This document shows, one piece after another, positions 8,742-18,700 of a stretch of DNA of 32,304 nt (the stretch's first letter is position 1; each line of letters starts with the position of its first letter). The notes beneath the pieces are model-generated. The model did no database searches. It worked only from the letters and a program-made list of their open reading frames with translations, and had not been told where the DNA came from. Made by a program: the position numbers and the translations under genes. This stretch comes from Irineochytrium annulatum (taxonomy: Eukaryota; Chytridiomycota; Chytridiomycetes; Chytridiales; Chytridiaceae), in contig JADGJL010000201.1 in the NCBI GenBank assembly GCA_027600665.1, positions 1 through 32,304 of the forward strand, written 5' to 3'.

Positions 8742-10127
8742 CTACTCTTCATCAGCCTTGACGGCCTTCTTAGTGACCTTCTGGGACGTCTTGCCGCCGC
8801 CAAGGAGAATCTTGACCGACCCAAGGTTCGGCTTGGCGAGCTTCCTCTTTTCGGCCTTGCTCTTGTGCGCCACCTTCTTGACGCCCAGGCTCTTGATCTC
8901 GTGTCTCTTGATCGTCTGCGCGTACGGGTTCAGCCTGACCATAACGCCGACGTTCTTCAGCGGGTTCTTGCGCTGGCCGAACGGCCTCTTGGTCTGCTTC
9001 TCGCCCGCGGGCCTAACGACGGCCTGGATCTCGTCCGAGTTGATCAGGCGGGGGAGGTCCGGGTTCGAGATGATCGGGTGCGGGAGGCGGTAGCCCTTCT
9101 TGAGCTGGGAGGCGTTACCGTCGGTCCCGAACAAGGCGTCGAGCTTCTCGAAGGCCCCCTGGGTCCAGATGACGAAACGGCCGACATGGCCGCCGGGGGC
9201 GAGCTGGAGGAGGTTGAGGGCCGAGACCGGGCAGAGCTCGAGCCCGGGAATGTTGCGGAAGCCGCGGACGATGCCGTTGTCCTCGTTGTAAATAACAAGG
9301 GGGCCACGGCGCTGACGGTGGCGGCGGTTGCGGAGCTTGCCCTTGCCGGCGCGAAGCTTCTTGGAGGCGACGACCTTCTCGATGTCGGCGTAGGCATTGA
9401 GGGACTTCAAGAGAGCAACGGCCTCCTTGGTCTTGGTAAGGGACTCGACCTCGGAGCTGACGACGAGCGGGACCTGATTAACAACGCGCTGTCAGTACAA
9501 AAACGACCACGGGCCTGTTGGTTAAAGGTAATACAAACCTCATTGATCTGCTCAATCTTGTGGCCGCGAGCCAGGACGAGCGAGGGCAGGGCAGAGGCGG
9601 CCAGGGCCGAGGCGGTGGCGAAGCGCTTTTGGTTCTGGTTCGTCTTAATGTGCCACTTGCGCCAGACCTTGGTCGGGGCGAACATGCGACCGCCACGGCA
9701 CATGTTGCCGAAGGCGGCCTGACCGGCCCTGTGGGTACCGTTGCCGGACACACGGGGGATACGCGCGACGGCCTAATGAAGAAAAAAAAGCACGTCGAGT
9801 GAACACCCCACTCAACAATTGCGAATTCTAAATCGATGATCACTTACACGACCGGTACCCCAAGAGACGGCCGAGGTCTGGTGGCCGGCCTTGACGGAGA
9901 CAGCGTAGGCCTGACGCTTGTTCTTCGCCATGTTCGTGTGCACGAAGTTGACGACATCGGCACGGATGGGGGCAGTGAACACACCGGGCAGGGCCACGGT
10001 CGTGGCGACTGAATTGTCGCTGGTGCTGAAGACGGAGACGACGGGGCGGGCGGCCTGATGGATCAACGTCAGCTCACGGCCGAAAGTTCCGAAGTCCCAT
10101 TCGATCTCCCACGCGGCCATCCACCAT
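8742..10127 (-). CDS. RPL4: 60S ribosomal protein L4 (uL4)
   Basis: A structural protein of the cytosolic large subunit whose internal loop lines the exit tunnel. Four exons are read on the minus strand: ATG alone at 10125-10127, then 9848-10054, 9539-9772 and 8742-9473, giving 391 residues. The N-terminus [20 protein letters not shown], the segment [20 protein letters not shown], the block [20 protein letters not shown] and the run [20 protein letters not shown] are essentially family consensus. A Lys-rich eukaryotic tail ends KAVKADEE. I chose the 10127 start because it yields the usual MAARPVVSV start; the 70-nt intron then begins right after the initiator codon. A second ATG at 10120 is in frame with exon 2 if the intron is retained and would add 22 residues. 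The long + strand frames over 8565-9722 are antisense shadows. Confidence 0.95.
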
Positions 10128-10719
10128 GAGAAGGCCCCAAGAAACGCGCCAAGGGTTCATGGCGAACAACTTCCATTCGCCGCGATTCATCTACCCGATC
10201 TTCCACCATGCAACCTCCAACCGCTGCCCACCGGCCCTTCCGATCCCAACGACCTGCCATCTCCTCGGCGACGACAGCGCAGCCCTCAGAAGCAACGTCG
10301 CGCGATGCTCACCATGCTGTCCTTGTGTTCGACTAGGTGAAAAGGTTTGTCGACTCGGTCAGAAACCTGTGAAGAGGGGATGTGGCGCAGAACCAATGTC
10401 AAATGAGCGCCCTTCCATCTGCCCCATTTGTCAACGGACCGGCGTAGGGTGGACGCATACATTAATCTGGCAGTCGCGGCTACGAGATCGGAGCGCTGTG
10501 TGTATTCGTTGACGGCCCCTGTCAAGATGTTTACCACGACAAAGCAAGCATCGTGAAGGTCCGTTCAGCAAAGGGTGCAAGACCTGCAAACATCTCGTTA
10601 TTTAGTTAGCAACAGTTGCAGTCGGAGTTGCGATATGGCAACTACAAGATAGGACCAAAAAGAAAGAGTATGCAAACAAAACGTCAACTTTTCCCCCTTT
10701 GCAAAAGCGCATCCCATCA
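10128..10719. other. Divergent promoter region, RPL4 and SET/MYND gene
   Basis: The two start codons face away from each other across about 590 bp, so this should contain both promoters and 5' UTRs. Frames on both strands are short and show no family resemblance. I could not identify a specific factor site. Confidence 0.5.
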
Positions 10720-12606
10720 ATGCCCCCATCCAAGGCTGCCCGCTACTCAGCGATCCTGCAGCCCTGGCCAGTCCGGCTCGCGGCCACAAAAGCCAAGGGC
10801 CGCCATGTGAAGGCCGAGCGGGACCTGCCGACGGGCTCGACCGTCCTAATCGAGCGAGCCGCAGCCTTTACATTGCTGAAACCTGTGCAGGACGAACTCT
10901 GCGCCGCCTGCACGGGCGCGCTGCCCTGCAGCGACGACGCCAGAGGGGATGCGTCGGCGTTCCGAATTGCGGTGAAGAAGCGGTCGGTCGTTTGCTGTGA
11001 AGGGTGCAGGCGCCAGACCTACTATTGCTCGGACTGCTGTCGGGACGACGACAGGAGGAGGCATGCGCTCGAGTGCGACGTGCTGAAGCAGCTGCCTGGC
11101 ATCACGGCCATGTCGTCGGTCGACTACAACCTCTTCAAGCTAGTTCTGGTGATCTTGACCATGCAAGCTTTGGAGCGGGAGGACTCCGACGCTGAGGACG
11201 ACGCGGGGAACTCGGAAAACGAGGACGACGCGGGGGACTCGGAGAACGATGAGGTGGGGTTTGGAGTGTGGCCTTTAGGGCCGCGAGGGTTGGTGTATGC
11301 TGACGATCTATCTGCAGGTTGTCGCTTTCGAACAACAGAGGCGGCCAACACCCACGGCCTTCGTCGATGACCTCCTCTCCCATCGCTCATATGTCGACGC
11401 GACTTGGCTCAAGGCCGTCGAGGTTGGAGGTGAGTCTCCTGGTGGAAGTAATGGGTCGTTTTCTTATGCATAAATCCCAGCCAACAACCTCGTCGCGATC
11501 CTGCCTCCTACACTCAAGACCACCCCTGCCGCCATCGTGAAGCTCGCCTGCCAAATCAACGCTAACTCCCACGTCATCATCGACCCCTCTGGCAACACTA
11601 ACAACCACATCGGTATTGCCCTACTGCGATATATTCCAAACAACTTACATTTCACCCCATTAAAATAGGCGTAGGAATGTTTCCCCTGACAGCAATGCTC
11701 AATCACTCATGCGCCCCAAACGCCTGCTACGTCGCCGACCACCGCGGCGTCATGCTCGTCCGGACCCTCGCCCCCATCGCGCGCGGTGAAGAGCTCACGC
11801 TCTCCTACGTCGATCTCCTCCTACCAAAACAATCCCGGCGCGACAAACTCCTCATCTCCAAGTTTTTTCACTGCGCCTGCGCACGCTGCGAGTTCCCTGA
11901 AGCCTCCACCCCTACCGTCGTGGACCCCGACCTCTATCTCGAAGGCGTGCTTTGCTCCCGCTGCGCCGACGGCAACTCCATCCACATCCCACCCACCGCG
12001 GCCGCCGACGGCGACGACGCGCCCGCGCTCTGCCAGCGCTGCTCGCACCCGCTGCCCCTGTCCACCCTCACGTTCATCAACCACGCCGCCCTGCGTGCCT
12101 TCGACGCCGCCTACGACTTCGCCCGCGCTCGCCAACCAGAATCGTGCCTCGTGGCCCTCCTCGCGTTCCGCTCCCGCCACTCCGCCGTCCTGCACGCCCG
12201 CCACCACGCCATGGTCGACGCCGCCTCGACAGCGCTCGCGTGCGCCCGTAGACTCGTCAAAATCGATGAGGCCGTGGCCTTGAACGAGGCCGTCGTGGGC
12301 GCGATGCGTGCCTGCTGTCCGGCTAATTGGCCCGAGCTGGCGGACTTCGTGTACTCGCTGGGGGAGGTGAGGGAGATCAGGGCGAGGGCGGTGCAAATGG
12401 GGGTAACGGTGGAGGGTGGGGAGGACGAGTTGAAGGGCAAGAAGGAGGGTGAGGATTGGGCTGGGTTATTGAGGGGGGCAATGGCGGCGTATGAGGAGTG
12501 CAGGGAGATGAGGCGGGTGGCGTGCGGGGAGGGGCATCAGCGGTTTGTTGATGTCGACAGGCAGGTTAGAAGGTTGCGTGTGGATTTAGAGGAGATGGAG
12601 ACCTGA
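10720..12606 (+). CDS. SMYD-like SET and MYND domain protein lysine methyltransferase
   Basis: Predicted to transfer methyl groups from S-adenosylmethionine to lysines of histones or other proteins. Four exons (10720-11253, 11318-11429, 11481-11612, 11669-12606) keep phase and give 571 residues. The split SET domain begins with GRHVKAERDLPTGSTVLIER; a MYND zinc finger interrupts it (CAAC, then CCEGCRRQTYYCSDCC and a final HALEC, about residues 65-125). The catalytic half carries MLNHSCAPNACYV (NHSC) and GEELTLSYVD. The Cys-rich post-SET follows as FHCACARC. A helical C-terminal region of some 270 residues fits the TPR-like domain of SMYD proteins. An acidic Asp/Glu/Ser insert (near residues 152-178) sits just before the first intron, as often between MYND and SET halves. 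The preferred ATG is at 10720; the upstream TTG is unlikely. Confidence 0.85.
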
Positions 12607-13182
12607 GTCGGCGTCGGTCCCTACAGTTTTTCGTTTTGCGTAGATAGCAGTATCGTAGCCTTGATGCAAACAACTAAACTACTCGCTCGCTGCGCAATCT
12701 CTTTTGTCGACCCCTTTCAGTTTGCATGTATCTTTGTAGTCCTTCATCTACATACGCGTATATTCCACACTCGTCACGCCTGAGATCTCTTTTGGATTCC
12801 CGCCATTTTGCATGCATCTTCGACAAAGATTACTCGCCGGGCTTGAGCTACTTCCATTTATTTCCTCAAAATTTTTATGCTGAAAATCTACTGGATTAAC
12901 GGGTGGTCTTGGCTCTGAGAGTCGCGACGCTTGCATTTTTTTCTTTATCTCTTTGTGCTTGCATGTGATTTTTTTTTTAATGAGCACATGACACATCACA
13001 CATGAATGCGTCCATTGTTGCTCAAGTCTGTCATCTGCAACTACGCTGGTATCTATTGACAGCGCTGCTGCGCTTGTCTTGCATTCTCTTTCGTATTGTG
13101 GGTTCAATGAAATTGATAATCACTTGGCCGTACTATCACGAAGTTACTTCAATTGTTTCATATATGCAGCGACTAGAAATAA
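12607..13182. other. Convergent intergenic region
   Basis: Lies between two facing stop codons (SET/MYND gene and ADP-ribosylglycohydrolase). It contains T-rich runs (for example near 12970) and should hold both 3' UTRs. A minus-strand frame over 12748-13107 has scattered cysteines but no domain or splice logic; I do not call it a gene. Confidence 0.5.
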
Positions 13183-14759
13183 TCATTCAACCACAACCTT
13201 AGTAAGAAGCTCAACCCGCCTTGCCAACCATTCCTTCATATACAACCCATCGCTCCATTCCGTTGGTATACCCTTTCCACCAACAAGGCATCCCATCAGC
13301 GCGCCAGCGACGGCCCCATTAGTATCAGCATCGCCGCCTTCAAATGTCAACCCCATAATCGTCTTCTTGAAAACCGCCCGAATTTGCTCGACCTCCGCTT
13401 TGTCCCCGCCACCCAGCCGGTCGACCTCGTCCGCCATCTGCATCAGACACCACAGCCCGCTGCCCATGCATTTGTAAGTGTAACCGATCTTGCTCCGGTC
13501 GTCCAGCTCCAAGGGCTCGAGCGAGCTTAGCGCGGGAGGGTCAAGGGTGAAGTTCGACGGTGCCAGGGCAAAGTCGAGGTAGAGACGGAGGTCAGATGGA
13601 TCTCGAACGGCTACAAAGATCCGTCTGTTAATACCAATGCAGAAAGAATACAACCAGAAAGAATAAAACGAAAGTCCAATGTGACTTACCTGTAGATATT
13701 TCGTCGTACAGCTCGTTCACTCTCCGCGTAATCCTTTCCCTGCAACTACCCTCCCTCATATCAGCCCCGCCGCGCAACATCCATGCAACAAGCCCGTTCA
13801 CGACCAAGCAACTTGCTATGCACCGGTCGTCCGCGTGTGTAATCCTCGCCATCGCCTCTGTGTTCCTTTTCACAAACGAGTCGTCCCAAAAGCCTGGCAC
13901 TGCCGTCACGGCGCACCTCATCACGGCACCGTTCGCCGCCAGGTTGTAATTGTGCGACGCCTGAACGTCCATTGCCGCCTGGTGCGGGTCTTCGTCGAAT
14001 TTTGGATGGCTCAAGACAGACCCGACCGTAAACCCTGCGAAGGAAAGGCCCTGTCAGAAGAAAGTGCAACGGGTTGCTGTTTAAAGCCTCAAATCCTTAC
14101 CTATCCCCATACCCGGCTTGCTCAGCTCCGGGATTCCATTCATGGCCCAGGCCTTCAACTTTCTCGCGAAGACTACCGGGTCCAAAGTCTCCAGCTGTTC
14201 CACCCCAGTCACACCCTTCGCTTTCAGCTCCTCCCTCACGTCCCGCGGCTCGACGGCGTCGCTTGCGTACGTTTCCAGAATGGTGTCAAGGATCAGGAGT
14301 GCTTGATCCGTGTCGTCCGTCCAGGAGTTCTTGATGAACCGCCTGCGATGCCCATCGGCCACGAACTCGCACCCTTCCTCGTCGAGGCCGAAGCGAACCG
14401 GACCGGCTCCGTAGTGCCGAGTTAAATCCTGCTTGGACATGAACTCGGTGGCGAGACCGACGCCATCGCCGACAGCTGACAACAACTGAAGTTAGTCGAT
14501 CCCAAAAGTTCCACCTGCGTCCCGAAGACCGCAGGAAAGCCCTGGCTGCCAATTGCTGGATGCAACTACCTTTTCCAAACACGATCCCTCGGATGCGGTC
14601 CTTCAGGCGGGCGACGTCGGCGGGGACTTCCGCGGGCCGCAGCGCCGCCGTCAGGAAGGCGGCGTTGCGATCGAAGAACGGCAGGGCTTTCGGCAGCCTC
14701 GTGGGGGTCGTGGGACCCTCCTTCTTGCTGATCTGCTCCTCACGACGAGTTGGTGGCAT
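13183..14759 (-). CDS. ADP-ribosylglycohydrolase family protein
   Basis: Family members (DraG/ARH) are dimetal enzymes that remove ADP-ribose from proteins or related ligands; the substrate here is not deducible. Four exons (14570-14759, 14101-14475, 13690-14034, 13183-13610) with GT-AG introns in phase 1 give 445 residues. The fold starts GKAVGDGVGLATEF; SWTDDTDQALLILD is the first metal-binding motif, GAVMRCAV lies in the middle, and FEGGDADTNGAVAGALMGC is the second (DADTN). All expected metal ligands are visible, so it should be active. Exon 3 joins at a CTTCGCAG acceptor giving GMGIGFTVGSVLSHPKF; another AG sixteen bases upstream would break the frame. About 55 charged residues precede the domain. 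The start is the ATG at 14759. Confidence 0.9.
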
Positions 14760-14979
14760 GGACGAGGTGTGGAGTGGAACTCACTTGGCTTTGACGGGCT
14801 CCCATATTTTTGAACTTCACTCCCACTCAATGTCCCTTCGTCCTTTTGAGCTCTTGCTCTTCCTCAAGTCAAAAGTACGACATTAATGGTGCGAATGCAT
14901 ATTCTCTAATTTTTTGCAAACTATAATCCGTCAACCCCATATAAATACAAGGGAACTAACCTTATCTGATATCATGATT

Positions 14980-15700
14980 TGTGCCTTCAAAGCCAGCGCC
15001 GATCCCATCGTAGTGGCAAACCACGTCGTCCATCGGAAAGGCTTCTTTAATGACACTTCCGCCATCCGCGCCGCCCTAATCACCCTCGCCCACAATACTC
15101 CGGCATCCACCTCATTCCCGAACCTTGAAGTCAGAAAGCTTAAACTTGACAAAGCCTCTAACGTATATTTTAATAACCTCAGGGTACTGCTTTGTCTGCG
15201 TCGGGTTCTCGCTCACAATTTCAATTCCGACGTGGGTCGTCGTTGAGGTCGAAGCACGCGATTACCGTGCCACCGGCCTGGTGCATAGTCTGGACGAGGA
15301 GGACGACGGGCGGGTGTTAAAAGACCTCTTTCACGTAGGACGCGCCCGCGGAACCTTCTTAGTTCCACCAGCTGTTCCTGAGCTATGAAGTCCAGTACCG
15401 CGTCAGTCGCGTTAAGACAGGGCGGCCTCACCCGACACGACGATGATAGCGACTGCCGCCTTCGGCCACGAGACGGCGAGCTGACCTCCCGTGCGTGATG
15501 TGCGATGAACGGCGAGGGCATCGCTGCTGCAGGAGGTCTCCGGGCGAGCGTTTGGGACATCAACCTAAGGTTGCCAACAACACGGAAGTTCGAACTATTC
15601 GGTGTCGATCGGTGACTAGAACTCAGAACCTAAATACCGTGCTGTATATTTATTTTGCAGGGATAAAGCAGAAGAACGACGGCGAAGACGACAGCCAGCC
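14980..15700 (-). pseudogene. Shrunken, broken tandem copy of the syntaxin 3' end plus soluble adenylyl cyclase
   Basis: Collinear fragments resemble the downstream part of the syntaxin gene and three separated parts of the cyclase. At 15669-15698, 26 of 30 bases match the syntaxin tail near 21270-21299. At 15270-15521 the segment matches cyclase exons 1-2: MPSPFIAHHAREV, then AIIVVSG where the intact gene has AIIDVSG, then a stretch matching 20812-20920. At 15125-15240 it matches the region near 17330-17465 (GIEIVSENP, KQYPEV). At 14985-15120 it matches the cyclase C-terminus (WARVIRAAR then VSLKKP). The pieces are joined by large deletions, carry frame changes and lack exon 3 to the AAA module. 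The distance from syntaxin tail to pseudo-ATG (15521) is similar to the intact locus (148 versus 173 bp). It is thus a duplicate by unequal crossover or similar, not a retrocopy. Confidence 0.8.
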
Positions 15701-15776
15701 CCATGTCGAACATCCCCTAAAGGTAAGTGCATATACATGGTGATGAATGTGAAGCTGCCCCGCATGGCCAAACAAG

Positions 15777-18700
15777 CTAGGTGGGAGTGATTCGCAAAGC
15801 TAGCAAATCCGCCTCAAAGCCAGCACCTACCCCATCGAAGTAGCGAAGCATATCTTCAGTTGAAGGCGGCTTCTTTAACGACACCTTCCCTATCCGCGCT
15901 GCCCTGATCACTCTCGCCCACATATGCTTACGGTAAAACTCCGGCATCCACCCATTTCTGGCTGTGTCAGCGCACTCGGCCTCCATGAGACTACAGAATT
16001 TCTCGACGGCCCGACTTCTTCCTTCTATAATACCTCCGGTGGCGGCCACGAGGCTGCGAAAGAAGTGCTTTATAGGGGTGCGGCGATTCGTCTTGGTGAA
16101 TTGCCAAAAAAGCATGAAGTTCGCTTTTAGCAAGGGTTTTTGCGCAGCGCGGGTGGCTTCGTCCACTCCTCCTGCAAGGTGGAGCAGGACGACGTCAACT
16201 AGACTGCCAACGAGATTCAATAAGCGTATGCTGGAATATAAACGGTTCATTAAAGACGCCTTTCTGAATTCAGCAGTCCGTTCCAGGCACCACGTCATCT
16301 TCGTGCTCCAAGCGGCCCGCTGGGTTGAATTGGCAGAGCTGTGAAAGAAGAGCAGCTGTGCGCGAAGTTTGATAGGGGCATATCGAAACACGACAGCCTC
16401 AAATGTTGTCTGTTACAAAAGTATAAATCAGCCTTATACAAAACTTTCAAGCTTCCTCACCTCTCCAATCTGACTGTCATCCATCTGCCACTGCTCATAC
16501 AGCTTCAAAGCACGTGGCGCGTCACCCCGAATAACTGCCACCAGCATCGTCACCGCGCTGAAGTAGCGTATATCTTTATCTTTCTCGTCAAGCTTGCTAA
16601 GCCTTTCCACAGCACACGCTGCCTCCTTCTCCATGTCGGAAAACCTTCCCAAAATAAGGCACGAGCTGATAATATCGTGCAGTTTCGCTCGAGCATGTTG
16701 GACCTGCTGGACCGACCGCGCCAGGATGCTGGCCCGACACCACTGCTGGTGCAAGTAGCACTCTTCAAATTCGCAGTAGATTGCTGCCATGATGGCCTTG
16801 TTGGCAGTTGCGAAGGAAAAGTCCTTCTGGAATAGGACGTCGGCGTTGCGGGGCGTTAGGTCCATGTTGCCCAACCGACGGATCGTCTCAGCAGATCTGG
16901 CGAGGCCGCCCATCGCGGCAACGAACGCCACCTGGGGCAATTAAATTCTTTTAAAAGGCGCGAGAGAGTAGCAACACAAGTGCTAGAATGGCTACCTGAT
17001 AAGACATCGCTGTCATCCGGTAAGGTTCCTCGGACTCGACGAAGATGCCAAAAAAGCCTTGCAGAAGAATAATGAGAACACCGTCGAGGCCCGCGAGTTT
17101 AGATGGAGAGGCGCTCGCCATTATCAACGTGCTAGCCGTTGTCAACTCTAATATAGTTGTTATGTCTTGTAAACACGCCTTTGTAATAGCCGGCGTTGCT
17201 AAGAAGGCCTTGGGGAATAACTTCTTGAGAAATATCTCGACCGCTCCATGTCTTCTTTCTTTTGTCATCTTAATCAGTTTCATGAACGCGAGGAACCACT
17301 TAGCGCAAGCCGCCACATTCTGAAACTTCGATTTTGTGAAAGAAGGGAATTCGAATTCCACAGCCTTGAAGCTTCTTAAGCATACTTCCGGCACCCGAGG
17401 GTATTGCTCTGTTTGTAAGTAAAGTATTGCGAGCTTTGCGTTCTCGTTTACGACTTCAATTGGGCTTTGAATGATCCCCTTATTGACGGTTTGTAACACT
17501 TCGTAAAATTCCAATCCCTGAGATGTATTGGCTTTAGTTGGGCTTACGTGGATAAAGACCGTCACCTCAACATGCCGATAAAGATTGGCGGACGCGGCGA
17601 ACGCATTGTAAACGTGCCGATACTTCCGTTTTTGGAGACTTGGGTCGCTCACTCGGAGCAGATGATATATTAACGGCGTCAGTCGGCTTAAATCCTCTTC
17701 GGCAACCATCAAGGCCTCAATTGAGTCTGCAAACGCCAGATGAATTTTCTCGGCCATCACAGGCAGGATAGTCGTCAAAATACCCTGCCTGATGAAGTTA
17801 TGGGTAAAGAAGCAGTCGGTATTCGAGTTGCGCACGAATTGAATGAAGTTGAAATCATCACTGCATTTAATGAGGTCACGGGCGTAAGATGCGCTCCAGC
17901 TTCCTCCCTTGACGTCTTGCGTGATGGACGCTGTCTCTTCGAGGTTGAACTGCATTCCTAGGAGTGGATTAGTAGAACTTAAAACGAGACGAGGAGTTTT
18001 TATACCTGCGATCGCAGCCACCTCGAGGAAATCCTGCAAGCTAGGGTTCACTTTATCGTATCTGAGCGTGTAAATTAGGTACAGCATCTGCCGACGAGTC
18101 TTACTGAGCTACAACGGCCGCCGCGGCATCTTTAGGGATTTCTATTGTTCCTCCCAACAAATTTGTGCCTCGACCCAGGGCCTCCAGGTTCTCATCGGAC
18201 TTTAATATATTACACATTATGGTCGCTGCCATCGGGTTTCCTATTTGATCCGCGTAATTAACATCTTGTTCACCGAACAACTTAAGTTCGTACCTTGGGC
18301 CAAATTGAAGATCTTCTTCGATACATCGACCACAAGTTCGGGCGTCTTTACTTTTGCCCCCATAATGTATTCGGTCATTTTGATGATATCTTCAAGCGTA
18401 AGAGCCGACAGCTGCAATTGTAGGACGCCAGATAGATTTGCTATTTGTTCAAAACTTTTCTTTACTGAAGGTTTCAGCTCCTAATTAAACATTAGATTAA
18501 TTTTATGGTAAGAAATGATGCCTGTGCCGGACGAGACATCATCATAAAGAAAACGAAAGGACATTGCTTCATGATATCAACAGTAAGTTCCAACGTAATT
18601 GAATCCTGAACGTGTTAGCATGCACCTGCCAGCTCACTTTTTAATCCGAACCATCCATTGCATGTCGTCCAAAATAATAATGACTTTTTCGTCGAGATAG

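Noticed and set aside
8565..9722. A 385-codon frame on the + strand
   Set aside because: It is fully antisense to RPL4, whose exons are unmistakable; high GC coding DNA often leaves such open antisense frames.
12748..13107. A minus-strand frame with several cysteines between two gene ends
   Set aside because: The cysteines do not form a recognisable zinc motif and there are no splice or start signals; it lies in 3' UTR territory.
15570..15668. Possible promoter or extra exon between the syntaxin-like and cyclase-like relic segments
   Set aside because: It corresponds in position to the spacer between the intact syntaxin and cyclase genes and shows no independent signal.
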